Shown here piece after piece: positions 32,925 through 42,095 of a stretch of 64,000 nt of DNA. Source of the DNA: UBA1731 sp964567665 (GTDB lineage: Bacteria; Verrucomicrobiota; Kiritimatiellia; RFP12; UBA1067); assembly GCA_964567665.1 (NCBI GenBank), contig CAZMNN010000004.1, positions 24,576 to 88,575 of the forward strand, written 5' to 3'. How positions within the stretch are numbered: position 1 is the first letter of the stretch; each line of letters opens with the position of its first letter. The notes under the pieces are model-generated. The model did not search any database, was not told the DNA's origin, and was given only the letters and a program-made list of their open reading frames with translations. Position numbers and translations under genes: made by a program.

Positions 32925-35027
32925 ATGATGGAAGAAGCGAAGAGAATGACCTCGTTCGGCGACGACGTGTTCGGCGACGAGGCGATCCAGACGTATCTGT
33001 CGAAGGATGCCGCCAAGAAACTCCAGGCGACAATCCGCGACGGGAGGCCGCTCGACTCCTCAATCGCGGGAGAGGTCGCGCACGCCATGAGAAAATGGGC
33101 GATGGATCGCGGAGCGACGCACTACACGCACTGGTTTCTCCCGATGACTGGGGCTACGGCGGAAAAGCACGACTCGTTCCTTGAGTTGAAGAACGGTGAG
33201 CCGATAATGTCGTTTTCCGGCAAGAACCTGATTGTCGGCGAACCGGACGCATCGTCCTTCCCGTCGGGCGGCATCCGTTCAACGTTCGAGGCGCGGGGCT
33301 ACACGGCATGGGATCCAACGTCTCCGGCGTTCATCAAACGTCACGGCAACGGTGCTACGCTCTGCATCCCGACGGCGTTCTGCGCCTACACCGGCGAAGC
33401 GCTCGACAAGAAGACGCCGCTTCTCAGATCCATGCAGGCGCTTGACCGCTCCATCAAACGGTTGATGAAGCTGTTCGGGCGTCCGGAGGCACATGTCGGA
33501 TGTACGCTCGGTGCAGAGCAGGAGTATTTTCTCGTGGACAGGAAATACTGGGAGAGGCGTCCCGACCTCGTGATGACGGGCCGTACGCTTTTCGGTGCGC
33601 CGTCCGCGAAAGGCCAGCAGCTTGAAGACCACTACTTCGGCGCGATCCCGCTGCGCATCCTTGATTTCATGAACGATGTGGAGAAGGAGCTGTGGAGGCT
33701 CGGCATCCCGGCGAAGACGCGTCACAATGAAGTCGCCCCGGCTCAGTTCGAGCTGGCGCCGCAGTTCGAGGAGCTGAATCTCGCCTGCGACCACAACATG
33801 CTTGTGATGGATACGCTGCGCAACGTCGCGGAGAGGCACGGCTTCAAATGCCTTCTGCATGAAAAGCCGTTCGCCGGCGTGAACGGCTCCGGAAAGCACA
33901 ACAACTGGTCTGTCAGCTACGGCGGCGTAAACCTGCTCGATCCCGGAAGCGACCCTGAGCAGAACGCAATCTTCCTCACGATGCTTTGCGCGGTGATCGA
34001 GGCCGTGGACAGCCACGCAGACCTTCTCCGTGCAGCCGTTGCGGGGGCCGGCAACGACCATCGTCTTGGCGCGAACGAGGCGCCGCCGGCGGTCATCTCC
34101 ATATACCTTGGCGACCAGCTCGCCGAAGTGGTGGACTGCATCGAGAAGGGCGTGGCCGCAAAGTCGAAGAAGTCCGCAAAGCTCAGAATAGGAGCGGACG
34201 TACTTCCGCCGCTGCCGCGTGACGCGACCGACCGCAACCGCACGTCGCCGTTTGCGTTCACCGGAAACAAGTTCGAGTTCCGCGCCCCCGGATCGAGCGT
34301 GTGCTGCGCCGGCCCGATGATGGTGCTGAACACGATCGTTGCAGAGGCGGTGGATCATATGTCGGATGCGCTTGAGGCGAGCGGCACCACTGGCAAGGCG
34401 AAGCCGGGGGAGCATACCGAGGCGTTCCACAAGGCACTCCAGGAGATATTGCAGAGGACACTCGCCGCGCACAAGCGCGTGATATTCAACGGCAACGGGT
34501 ACGATGGCGAATGGATTGAGGAGGCGAAAAGGCGCGGATTGCCGAATGCGGCGAACACGCAAGAGGCTTTGACTGCGCTCGGCAGTGAGGAGAACGCTGC
34601 TCTGTTCGCGAAGTACGGCGTAATGTCGGCGCGCGAGCTGGCGTCGCGCCTTGAGATCTTCCGGGACGAATATGCCCAAAAGATCAGGATTGAGGGCGTA
34701 TGCGCACGAGACATCGCAAGCGAGATGATTCTGCCGTCAGTCAAGGCGGAGTATGCCGAAACCGTCAAGGCGTTTGCTCTTGCGGAAAAGGGCGGAATAT
34801 CGAGCGGCACGGCGGCGCTCAGGGAGGACGCCGTTGAAATCGGTTCCGGACTTGATCAGCTCAAGTGCGGTCTCAAAAAGCTCGACGGAGCGCTTGCCGC
34901 CGCAAGACCGGAGACCGTGCTTACGGCGATGACAGCGCTTCGCACAACGGTCGACAGGCTTGAGCACAGCGTCGCCGACGACAGATGGCCGCTGCCGAAA
35001 TACCGCGATATGCTGTTCAACTGCTGA
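32925..35027 (+). CDS. glnN: Glutamine synthetase type III
   Basis: The start ATG 32925 follows AAGGAG by 7 bases; ATG 32928 is equally possible, and the longer frame from 32823 is unlikely. The 700-residue length is that of type III enzymes, well above type I. Motifs are FGDDVFGD, HYTHWFLPMTGATAEKHDSF, LGAEQEYFLVD (metal ligands), KTRHNEVAPAQFELAP, EKPFAGVNGSGKHNNWS and NRTSPFAFTGNKFEFRAPG. It makes glutamine from glutamate and ammonia. Combined with the half-length gltB at 17-19 kb it raises the question of how this cell makes glutamate. The 182 bases before the start hold no clear gene. Confidence 0.95.
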   Translation: MMEEAKRMTSFGDDVFGDEAIQTYLSKDAAKKLQATIRDGRPLDSSIAGEVAHAMRKWAMDRGATHYTHWFLPMTGATAEKHDSFLELKNGEPIMSFSGKNLIVGEPDASSFPSGGIRSTFEARGYTAWDPTSPAFIKRHGNGATLCIPTAFCAYTGEALDKKTPLLRSMQALDRSIKRLMKLFGRPEAHVGCTLGAEQEYFLVDRKYWERRPDLVMTGRTLFGAPSAKGQQLEDHYFGAIPLRILDFMNDVEKELWRLGIPAKTRHNEVAPAQFELAPQFEELNLACDHNMLVMDTLRNVAERHGFKCLLHEKPFAGVNGSGKHNNWSVSYGGVNLLDPGSDPEQNAIFLTMLCAVIEAVDSHADLLRAAVAGAGNDHRLGANEAPPAVISIYLGDQLAEVVDCIEKGVAAKSKKSAKLRIGADVLPPLPRDATDRNRTSPFAFTGNKFEFRAPGSSVCCAGPMMVLNTIVAEAVDHMSDALEASGTTGKAKPGEHTEAFHKALQEILQRTLAAHKRVIFNGNGYDGEWIEEAKRRGLPNAANTQEALTALGSEENAALFAKYGVMSARELASRLEIFRDEYAQKIRIEGVCARDIASEMILPSVKAEYAETVKAFALAEKGGISSGTAALREDAVEIGSGLDQLKCGLKKLDGALAAARPETVLTAMTALRTTVDRLEHSVADDRWPLPKYRDMLFNC

Positions 35028-35042
35028 TGCGGAACTTTCGGT

Positions 35043-36839
35043 ATGTCTGACGAGATTAGGCACGAATGCGCCGTGGCGATGGTGGTCTTGAGACGGCCAC
35101 CATCCGCCACGGACGATTTCGGCGGAACGAAACTGTCGCTCCTGCTTGAGAAGCAGCACAACCGCGGGCAGGATGGCGCCGGCGCCGCAATACTGCGGCA
35201 TAACCCGGAATTTGGAGCGCCGCCGTATCAGGTGTTCAAGTCAGCCTCGTCCACGCCGCTTGCGGATGTCCTTGGAGCAATAGCGAAACGTGCGAGAGGC
35301 AAGGCCGATGCGGTTTCAGATGCGGCCCATGTCTGTCATGGCGGTTTCGGAAGAAATGCGGAAAGGGTGTTTCTCGGACATCTTCGCTACGCCACGTACG
35401 GCAGGAGCGATGTTGCTTTCTGCCATCCGTTCGTGCATGGGTCGAGCGCCCTTGCGCATACGTTCATGCTTGCGGGGAACTTCAATCTCACGAACACGGC
35501 GGAACTGTTCGAGCGGTACAGGGGAAGCGGCGCATTTCCGACAAGCCGGGCGGACGGTTATCTCATCACCGAACTTGTTGCGCATGGACTTGAGACGGGA
35601 AAGAACCTTGCCGATGCCATCTCGTCCGCTCTTTCATCCGCCGACGGCGCCTGGACGCTTGTCGGCGCAACAGGAGCCGGTGAGGCGTTCGCGGTTCGCG
35701 ATCCGCACGGCATAAGGCCAGGCTATTTTCTTGTGAATGACGATGTGGCTGTCGTCGCCAGCGAACGACCTGCCATACAGGCGGCGTTTGACGTGCCGCC
35801 GGAATCAGTCAAAGAGCTGCCGCCCGGAAAAGCACTTGTAATTTCGCCGGATGGCGGCATATCCTGGCATTCGCTTGCGGATTCCTGCTGTGAAACGTCG
35901 GTCGGCAGCGAGAAACGTTCCTGCTCGTTTGAGCGGATATACTTTTCGAGGGCAAACGATGCGGATATCCATCGTGAGCGACGAGCCTTGGGGGCGGCGC
36001 TTGCGCCGCAGATACTTGAAGCGGCGGATTCGCCGATGGAGGACATCTTCTTCTCCTACATCCCCAATTCAGCGCGAATCGCATTTCATGGACTTCTTGA
36101 AGAACTTTTTGGGATGGCGCTCGTTCGGCATTCCGTACCGCGCTTCGGTGAAATTGCAGTCAAAGATGCAAAGTTCCGCACGTTCATTGCCGATGCGGCG
36201 GCCCGGCGTGAATTCTACAGGCACGTATACGACGTCACGTATGGTCTGGTGCGTCCAGGCGCGGATACGCTTGTGGTGCTTGACGATTCCATCGTGCGCG
36301 GAAACACCATGAAAAATGCGATATTGCCGATGCTCGACAGGCTCGGCCCGAAACGCATTGTGATTGCATCGTCTGCGCCGCCGATCAGATACCCTGACTG
36401 CTACGGGATTGATATGTCCACGCTTGGTGAGCTGGTCGCGTTTCGTGCGCTCGTCAACCTTCTCGGAAAGGATGCGGAAAGGGAATTGAGGGATGCCTTG
36501 ATGGGTGATGAACGAAATCCACTTGAGGCTCTCTATGCGCGGTTCAGCGAAAAGGAACATTCGAGTGAGATAGCCAGACTTCTCACACCGCCTGGCATGA
36601 AAGCGGAGATAGCGGTGGTCTTTCAGACTGTTCCGGCGCTGCGGCGATGTTTGCAGGGCGCGGATAGTGGAGATCGTCCGCCGGATGGCTGGCAGCCGGT
36701 TGGACAGCGCCCCGATGACGGAGAGCGGCGCATCGGCGACTGGTATTTCACTGGCGACTATCCCACTCCGGGCGGATACCGTGTCCTCCGCAAGGCACTC
36801 CTGAACTATTTGGAGCGGAACACGGCACGTTCATACTGA
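35043..36839 (+). CDS. PurF-type amidophosphoribosyltransferase, long Bacteroidota-like form
   Basis: The 598-residue protein starts SDEIRHECAVAMVVL, placing the amidotransferase Cys at residue 9, and has LLLEKQHNRGQDGAGAA, LGHLRYATYG, GNFNLTN and DPHGIRPGYF. The C-terminal phosphoribosyltransferase part has VVLDDSIVRGNTMKN, the PurF PRPP loop. It is about 100 residues longer than E. coli PurF and resembles the long homologue common in Bacteroidota. Members make phosphoribosylamine for purines, but this paralogue group is less studied. It follows glnN by 15 bases, which links glutamine supply and use. Confidence 0.85.
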   Translation: MSDEIRHECAVAMVVLRRPPSATDDFGGTKLSLLLEKQHNRGQDGAGAAILRHNPEFGAPPYQVFKSASSTPLADVLGAIAKRARGKADAVSDAAHVCHGGFGRNAERVFLGHLRYATYGRSDVAFCHPFVHGSSALAHTFMLAGNFNLTNTAELFERYRGSGAFPTSRADGYLITELVAHGLETGKNLADAISSALSSADGAWTLVGATGAGEAFAVRDPHGIRPGYFLVNDDVAVVASERPAIQAAFDVPPESVKELPPGKALVISPDGGISWHSLADSCCETSVGSEKRSCSFERIYFSRANDADIHRERRALGAALAPQILEAADSPMEDIFFSYIPNSARIAFHGLLEELFGMALVRHSVPRFGEIAVKDAKFRTFIADAAARREFYRHVYDVTYGLVRPGADTLVVLDDSIVRGNTMKNAILPMLDRLGPKRIVIASSAPPIRYPDCYGIDMSTLGELVAFRALVNLLGKDAERELRDALMGDERNPLEALYARFSEKEHSSEIARLLTPPGMKAEIAVVFQTVPALRRCLQGADSGDRPPDGWQPVGQRPDDGERRIGDWYFTGDYPTPGGYRVLRKALLNYLERNTARSY

Positions 36840-36915
36840 CAGGCATCACGAATGAGAGACTTTCACTTCCGACACGGCTGAAGATTGCGGGTGTGCCGAT
36901 GCGCCGCATAAACGG

Positions 36916-37842
36916 CTAAAAGTAGTTTGAGAAGCACTTCGGCAGCGGTGCTTCAAACACCGTCTGCTCGCGGGTCGCGGGATGCCGCAGTTCAAGTCGC
37001 CAGGCATGGAGCATCTGACGTTCCGGTTTTGGATGGATTGCGTTGTCCGCCGATCTGCGTCCGTACGTATCGTCCCCGACAATCGGACATCCGAGAGATG
37101 CCATGTGTACGCGTATCTGGTGCGTACGGCCGGTGAGGATGTCGCACTCCACAAGCGAAATCGCAGAGTGTGGGTCTGTGCGGCCTTCGCCGATAGGGGT
37201 GTGCGCCGTGGCGAGCGTACGGTAATCTGTTATCGCCAGTTTGCCTCCGTCCGTGCGGATGGCCATCTTCTTCCGGTTAACCGCATGTCTTCCGATGTGG
37301 TTCTCGATCCGTCCGGACAGCGGAGAGGGTATGCCGTGCACCACGGCGCGGTAGAGCTTTCGGATGTTTGAGTGCGTCGCAAAGTCCTTTACGAGCGCAT
37401 CCATCGCAAGCTGCGATTTTGCGATCACCATCACGCCGGACGTATCCTGGTCGAGCCTGTGCACGATTCCGGGACGCGCCACTCCGCCGATTCCTTTCAG
37501 ATCCGGGCAGTGGTGCAGTATCGCGTTCACGAGCGTACCTGTGAAATGCCCCGGTGCTGGATGGACGACAAGTCCAGCCGGCTTATCTATCACGAGAATG
37601 TCGTCATCCTCGAAGATGACGTTCAGCGGAATGTCCTCCGGCTGCGGCACGGCGGGAACCGGAGGGGGGATCGTAACCTCAAATTCGTCCGCCGCCTCCA
37701 CCTTTGCGCTTGGCTTGACGACCGGCACTCCGTTGACCTTTACGAATCCAGATTCGATAAGCCCCTTTATCCGCGAACGCGAGAAGTCCGGATAAAGCGC
37801 CGTCAGCCGTATGTCAAGACGTTCACTCACCAGAATTGCCAC
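36916..37842 (-). CDS. RluA/RluD-family 23S rRNA pseudouridine synthase
   Basis: The 308-residue protein has an N-terminal S4 RNA-binding domain (RSRIKGLIESGFVKVNG) and the pseudouridine synthase core: ILVIDKPAGLVVHPAPGH, the catalytic RPGIVHRLDQDTSGVMV with its Asp, RKLYRAVVHG and TGRTHQIRVHMASLGCPIVGD. S4 plus this core is the RluD arrangement, which modifies helix 69 of 23S rRNA; RluC is possible. Its start overlaps the CPBP gene by 16 bases, so both share the promoter at 38506. Confidence 0.93.
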   Translation of the reverse strand: MAILVSERLDIRLTALYPDFSRSRIKGLIESGFVKVNGVPVVKPSAKVEAADEFEVTIPPPVPAVPQPEDIPLNVIFEDDDILVIDKPAGLVVHPAPGHFTGTLVNAILHHCPDLKGIGGVARPGIVHRLDQDTSGVMVIAKSQLAMDALVKDFATHSNIRKLYRAVVHGIPSPLSGRIENHIGRHAVNRKKMAIRTDGGKLAITDYRTLATAHTPIGEGRTDPHSAISLVECDILTGRTHQIRVHMASLGCPIVGDDTYGRRSADNAIHPKPERQMLHAWRLELRHPATREQTVFEAPLPKCFSNYF

Positions 37843-38489
37843 GCATTGCGGTATATTACGTGAATGGCCAGAAGCAGGTTGGTCGTCACGTGGGCGGATA
37901 TTGCAGATCCGATTCCGAGACGGATCGCCAGAAGGCCGTAGACTGCGCCGGTGAGCGCCGCCGCGAGCGGCCGGTCGTGTTCAAGCGTGAACAGAAGCAC
38001 AGTCCAGAGAAAGGCAGAGAGATCGAACTGCGACAGCGGAACGGATGTGATGTCGCGGCTGATCAGCCTTCGGTAGAGGAATGAACGGAAGAACAGCTCC
38101 TCCGCCGGTGCGATGATGAATGCGCTGCCGACAAGTTTTGCGATCGTGAGCGGCCAGCCGCACACCTCCGGCGCATATGGCGAAGGCGACGGTGCGACCG
38201 GTTCCGGAAACGGCCATGCCGGCAGGACTATCCACAGCGCACAGATTGCCGCCCCCGCTGCGATACCGGTCGGGACGGAGAGAAAGAGGGATGTTCGGAC
38301 GCCATCTCCGCAATTGTGCGACGTAAGAACGAAGCGTCGCCGCATCGCAAGGCAGACGAGACCTACGGCGAGCGTCGCTGCAGATCTTGCCGCGTAGGCG
38401 GCGGCGGTGGACGGAAGCGCAAACATCAGCGCCATCCATGTCGCAAACGGCAGGATGAGAGGGATGGACGCTTTCAGGCTTTTCTGCAT
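37827..38489 (-). CDS. CPBP family intramembrane metalloprotease
   Basis: The 220-residue protein is hydrophobic, with six or more membrane helices. The CPBP/Rce1 motifs are present: PAEELFFRSFLYRRL (EExxxR), a His in FTLEHDRPL and a C-terminal His in AISAHVTTNLLLAIHV. The family cleaves membrane-embedded substrates; bacterial targets are mostly unknown. No Shine-Dalgarno sequence precedes the ATG and the -10 box is 8 bases away, so the transcript looks leaderless. The downstream rluD-like gene overlaps it. Confidence 0.88.
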   Translation of the reverse strand: MQKSLKASIPLILPFATWMALMFALPSTAAAYAARSAATLAVGLVCLAMRRRFVLTSHNCGDGVRTSLFLSVPTGIAAGAAICALWIVLPAWPFPEPVAPSPSPYAPEVCGWPLTIAKLVGSAFIIAPAEELFFRSFLYRRLISRDITSVPLSQFDLSAFLWTVLLFTLEHDRPLAAALTGAVYGLLAIRLGIGSAISAHVTTNLLLAIHVIYRNAWQFW

Positions 38490-38497
38490 TGGCGCGG

Positions 38498-38506
38498 ATT
38501 ATACCA
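38498..38506 (-). promoter_or_regulatory. Extended -10 promoter of the CPBP-rluD operon
   Basis: On the minus strand TGGTATAAT ends 8 bases before the ATG at 38489, giving a near-leaderless transcript. It is 10 bases from the facing promoter at 38517. Confidence 0.7.
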
Positions 38507-38516
38507 TTTTCGGATG

Positions 38517-38525
38517 TGATATAAT
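38517..38525 (+). promoter_or_regulatory. Extended -10 promoter of the radical SAM gene
   Basis: TGATATAAT lies 40 bases before the ATG at 38566. The polymerase footprint would overlap that of the divergent CPBP promoter, so the two may compete. Confidence 0.7.
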
Positions 38526-38565
38526 CCTGCCCGCGTCTTTTGCGTGAAAACATACACAGAAACAC

Positions 38566-39699
38566 ATGACAAGCATAAGCAAACTCCTGTTCGGAACGGA
38601 TGAACCAAACGATCGTCTGCGGTATGCGAAGAACATACACCGCAGACCCATTGTCGTGTGGAATGTGACGCCGGAATGCAATCTCGCCTGTGCACACTGC
38701 TATGCGTCCGGACGCAACGGCGCCGACAGCGTTCTGAACGGAGACGAGGCGCGGCGCGTGATAGACGACCTTGCGGACTGGAAAGTCCCGGTGCTGCTGT
38801 TCTCCGGCGGCGAACCGTTCTGCCGTTCGGACATCCGCGAGCTTTCGGAGTACGCGAAGTCGAGAGGGTTGCGCGTGACGTTCTCAACCAACGGCACGTT
38901 GATAGATGACGATACGGCGGATTGGCTTGCGTCTCTTGGCACAGGATATGTCGGCATATCGATTGACGGCACGGAGGCGATCCACGACGGCTTTCGCCGC
39001 AGACGCGGCGCGTACGCCGCAAGCGTTGCGGCCATTCGCCGCCTTGTCGCCCGTGGCGTCAAGGTTGGGCTTCGCGTCACGATGACGCGCCTCAACGTCG
39101 CCGCGATTCCGTCGATCTTCGACATGATGCGCATTGAAAACGTTCCAAGGGTGTGCTTCTACCATCTAGTGTACACTGGGCGCGGACAGTCGCTCATCGC
39201 GGACGACCTTTCGGCCGTCGAGCGCCGGGCGGCAATCGACACCATTGTCGCCGAGACGGAGAGGGCATTTGCGTCCGGCAGACCGGTGGAGGTGCTTACG
39301 GTGGACAACCACTGCGACGGGCCGTATCTGTACATGAAGCGTCCGTCGGAGTGCGTAATGGAGCTGCTGTCGCTGAACGGCGGCAACTCCAGCGGACAGG
39401 GCATAGCCTGCATATCTTGGGACGGGACGGTGTATCCGGATCAGTTCTGGAGGGATCATCCTGTCGGGAACGTCCGGGAGCGGCCGTTCTCCGAGATATG
39501 GGGTGCGCCGTCCGAAGATTCCCTGCTTGCGGCGATGCGCAGAAAGAAGGAACTTGTGAAGGGGCGTTGCCGCAGCTGTCGTTGGCTGAATGTGTGCGGC
39601 GGCAATTTCCGTGCGCGAGGCGAGGCAGCGACAGGCGACATGTGGGGTGAAGATCCGAGCTGCTATCTCAACGACGGCGAAAGAATGCTCCCGGCTTGA
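38566..39699 (+). CDS. Radical SAM/SPASM protein of the NirJ/AhbC type
   Basis: The 377-residue protein begins SISKLLFGTDEPNDRLRY, then VVWNVTPECNLACAHCYAS with the CxxxCxxC cluster motif, FSGGEPF, STNGTLID and SIDGTEAIHD. The C-terminus carries the SPASM-type cluster ligands CRSCRWLNVCGGNFRAR followed by a last Cys. The N-terminal layout is that of NirJ and AhbC, which act in heme d1 and alternative heme synthesis by removing side chains of siroheme-derived tetrapyrroles. No other tetrapyrrole gene lies in the window, so a different substrate such as a peptide is possible. Confidence 0.8.
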   Translation: MTSISKLLFGTDEPNDRLRYAKNIHRRPIVVWNVTPECNLACAHCYASGRNGADSVLNGDEARRVIDDLADWKVPVLLFSGGEPFCRSDIRELSEYAKSRGLRVTFSTNGTLIDDDTADWLASLGTGYVGISIDGTEAIHDGFRRRRGAYAASVAAIRRLVARGVKVGLRVTMTRLNVAAIPSIFDMMRIENVPRVCFYHLVYTGRGQSLIADDLSAVERRAAIDTIVAETERAFASGRPVEVLTVDNHCDGPYLYMKRPSECVMELLSLNGGNSSGQGIACISWDGTVYPDQFWRDHPVGNVRERPFSEIWGAPSEDSLLAAMRRKKELVKGRCRSCRWLNVCGGNFRARGEAATGDMWGEDPSCYLNDGERMLPA

Positions 39700-39741
39700 T
39701 TAGGCCGGCACGGTGTTTTCTTCTGATTGCGCCGCCGTTTA

Positions 39742-39750
39742 TGGTATAAT
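39742..39750 (+). promoter_or_regulatory. Extended -10 promoter of the Tat lipoprotein pair
   Basis: TGGTATAAT lies 24 bases before the ATG at 39775, with AGGAGG in between. Confidence 0.7.
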
Positions 39751-39774
39751 GGCTTGCATAAGGAGGACTTAAGG

Positions 39775-40713
39775 ATGAACAGAAGAGAGTTCATGGCCGG
39801 GGTGGCGCTTGCGGGTGCGGGAGCCGTTTCCGGGTGTGCCGGTGCGAGATGCAAAAGTTCCTGTTCGGGAGACGCTTCGCTGAAGCTCTGCCTTCAGTGG
39901 GGGTCGATACCCGTTGCGGATGACATCAACGCAAAGCTTGACTACCTTGAAGCCAACGGATACGCCGCCGTCGAGATTCCGACCGGAAAGAAGGGCGAGT
40001 GGCTGATCGAGAAGGGCGAGGCTTTCGGCAAGGCGATGGCGGGGCGCAAGCTCACCTGCGCCACTGCGTGCGGACCGAGCCGCTTCGACTATGCAGACCC
40101 GAAGGAGAACGATGCGGAGGTTGCGAAGTTCCTCCCGCTGCTTGAGATCATCGGCGGACTGAAGTCCACCGGTCTCATCATCTGCCCCGCACGCGCAAAG
40201 CCTGAAGTCGGGCTGAAGGAGCTTCGCGAGGATTTCGTCACGAACACCGGAAAGCGTCTTGCCGAAAAGGCGGCGAAGTGCGGCACGTCAATCGTGCTTG
40301 AGCCGCTGCAGCGCAAGGAGACGCCGTTTCTGCGTCAGGTCTCAGACGCCGCCAAGATGGCGCAGGAAATCGGCGACGGCTGCAAGGTCATGGCGGATTT
40401 GTGGCACATGACGTGGGAGGAGGCCAACGACCGCGCCGCTATCCTCTCCGCCGGCCCGCTTCTCGCCCATGTCCACATCGCTTCCCGCCGCAACCGCCGC
40501 ATACCAGGCTCTGACGGCGCCGCAGACGACTATCGTCTTGCGTTTCGCGGCTTGAAGGAGATCGGCTACGGCGGCGTTGTGTCCCTTGAGGCCGGCTGGG
40601 TTCCGAAGGGCAAGGACGCCAAGGGCAAGCCGATCCTTCCGAGGCTGGAGGAGCGTCATCAGATATTGAACGGAATGTGCGACCTGCTGCGCAGGCAGTG
40701 GGCCGAAAACTAA
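39775..40713 (+). CDS. Tat-exported xylose-isomerase-like TIM-barrel lipoprotein (sugar isomerase/epimerase)
   Basis: ATG 39775 follows AGGAGG; the frame from 39727 includes the promoter. The 312-residue protein begins MNRREFMAG with a twin-arginine pair, a hydrophobic core and a lipobox-like AVSGC, so it is probably Tat-exported and lipid-anchored. The rest is a xylose-isomerase-like barrel: KLDYLEANGYAAVEIP, SIVLEPLQRKETPF, MADLWHM and VSLEAGWVPKG carry the usual Glu/Asp/His metal-ligand positions. Such proteins isomerise or epimerise sugars or keto-sugars. The next gene is a Gfo/Idh/MocA oxidoreductase, a common partner. Confidence 0.85.
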   Translation: MNRREFMAGVALAGAGAVSGCAGARCKSSCSGDASLKLCLQWGSIPVADDINAKLDYLEANGYAAVEIPTGKKGEWLIEKGEAFGKAMAGRKLTCATACGPSRFDYADPKENDAEVAKFLPLLEIIGGLKSTGLIICPARAKPEVGLKELREDFVTNTGKRLAEKAAKCGTSIVLEPLQRKETPFLRQVSDAAKMAQEIGDGCKVMADLWHMTWEEANDRAAILSAGPLLAHVHIASRRNRRIPGSDGAADDYRLAFRGLKEIGYGGVVSLEAGWVPKGKDAKGKPILPRLEERHQILNGMCDLLRRQWAEN

Positions 40714-40735
40714 AAGCAAAAAAGGACAACGGACA

Positions 40736-42091
40736 ATGAACAGGAGAACGTTTCTTAAGTCTGGCGGAATATTCGCCGCTGCGGGCATGGCAGGCTGCAC
40801 TTCGGTGGCCGGAAACCTTGCCGGGAAGAAGGAGATAAAGGTTGCGGTCGTCGGTTGCGGCGGACGCGGCACCGGCGGCAACTGGAAACCCGCAAGTGCA
40901 CAGGACTTCTACAAGTTCGGTGCGCTCGGCAACATGATGCAGGCGGCGGACATCCTTCGCAAGGAGGGGATTGACGTGACGGTGAAGCCCGTGGCGTTCG
41001 CCGACTATTTCCTCAAGAAGGCCGAGTTCGCGGCGGAGAAGTTCGGCGTGGACAAGAAGTTCGCGTTCGGCGGCGCGAACGGATACAAGAAGGTGATGGA
41101 GATGCCGGAGGTCGACGTGGTCATCCTGACGACGCCGCTGAGTTTCCGTCCTGTCCACACGATGGCCGCCGTCAAGGCCGGAAAGCACGTGTTCGCGGAA
41201 AAGGGCGTCGCCGTCGATGCGCCTGGCGTGAGGCTCATGATCGAGGCGTCGAAGCTTGCGGCGGAGAAGAAGCTTACTGTGGTGTGCGGCACCCAGCGCC
41301 GTCATCAGCGCGGCAACCTGCTCCAGAAGAAGGCGCTCGACGAGGGAGTGATCGGGCCGATTCTCGGAGGCGAGGTGTACTGGAATGGACGTGTGCCGTG
41401 GGTGCGCGAACGCACCAAGGAGATGTCGAACAAGGACTATCTCTGCAACAACTGGCTCAACTTCGCCGAACTTTCCGGCGACCACATCTGCGAGCAGCAC
41501 GTCCACAACATCGACGTCGCAAACTGGTTCATCGGACGCTTCCCGAAGACGGCTCTGGCGTTCGGCGGCCGTATGCGCCGCGTATCCGGCAACCAGTACG
41601 ACTTCTTCTCGGCAGACCTTGACTACGGCGAGGGAGTGCACATCCACTCGATGTGCCGCCAGATATGCGAGTGCAAGAACGACGTGCGCGAATTCTTCCG
41701 CACGGCCAAGGAGACGATTGCCGGCGGGCAGATCGTAAAGGCCGTTGGCGGAAAGAAGATTGAGCTTGCCGGGGACTTCCCGGACGTCAATCCGTACGTG
41801 CAGGAGCATGTCGCTCTGCTCAAGAGCGCGATGAGCGTTGGCCCATACCTCAACGAAGGCGAGGCCTGTGCGCTTTCCACGGCCTGCGGCGTGATGATCC
41901 GTCTTTCCGCGTACACAGGACAGATGGTGTCGATGGCTGACATCCTGCGCAACACCGCTTCGCCGTTCTACGGCCTTGAGTGCAAGCCGACGCCGCTCGA
42001 CTTCGAGAAGGACGGCGACGTGCCGATGCCGGAGTACGGGGACGAGGCGTTCCCGCTGCCCGGCAAGCCCTGGGGAACGAAGAAAGCGTAA
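40736..42091 (+). CDS. Tat-exported Gfo/Idh/MocA family oxidoreductase
   Basis: The 451-residue protein starts MNRRTFLKSGG, a near-consensus Tat motif, with a hydrophobic core and lipobox-like MAGC. Next comes the NAD(P)-binding motif VAVVGCGGRGTGG, then VDVVILTTPLSFRPVH and AEKGVAVDAPG, matching the EKPxA region with its catalytic Lys. Family members oxidise sugars and cyclitols; Tat-exported forms such as GH109 proteins carry a tightly bound cofactor folded in the cytoplasm. With the TIM-barrel protein it may process keto-sugars in the periplasm. TatB and TatC are encoded 10 kb downstream. Confidence 0.9.
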   Translation: MNRRTFLKSGGIFAAAGMAGCTSVAGNLAGKKEIKVAVVGCGGRGTGGNWKPASAQDFYKFGALGNMMQAADILRKEGIDVTVKPVAFADYFLKKAEFAAEKFGVDKKFAFGGANGYKKVMEMPEVDVVILTTPLSFRPVHTMAAVKAGKHVFAEKGVAVDAPGVRLMIEASKLAAEKKLTVVCGTQRRHQRGNLLQKKALDEGVIGPILGGEVYWNGRVPWVRERTKEMSNKDYLCNNWLNFAELSGDHICEQHVHNIDVANWFIGRFPKTALAFGGRMRRVSGNQYDFFSADLDYGEGVHIHSMCRQICECKNDVREFFRTAKETIAGGQIVKAVGGKKIELAGDFPDVNPYVQEHVALLKSAMSVGPYLNEGEACALSTACGVMIRLSAYTGQMVSMADILRNTASPFYGLECKPTPLDFEKDGDVPMPEYGDEAFPLPGKPWGTKKA

Positions 42092-42095
42092 ATAG

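Noticed and set aside
33279..34679. 466-residue open frame on the minus strand
   Set aside because: It is antisense to glutamine synthetase and has no recognisable motif.
36840..36915. Terminator between the PurF homologue and the rluD-like gene
   Set aside because: Only short, weak GCCG/CGGC pairing is visible, too poor to call.
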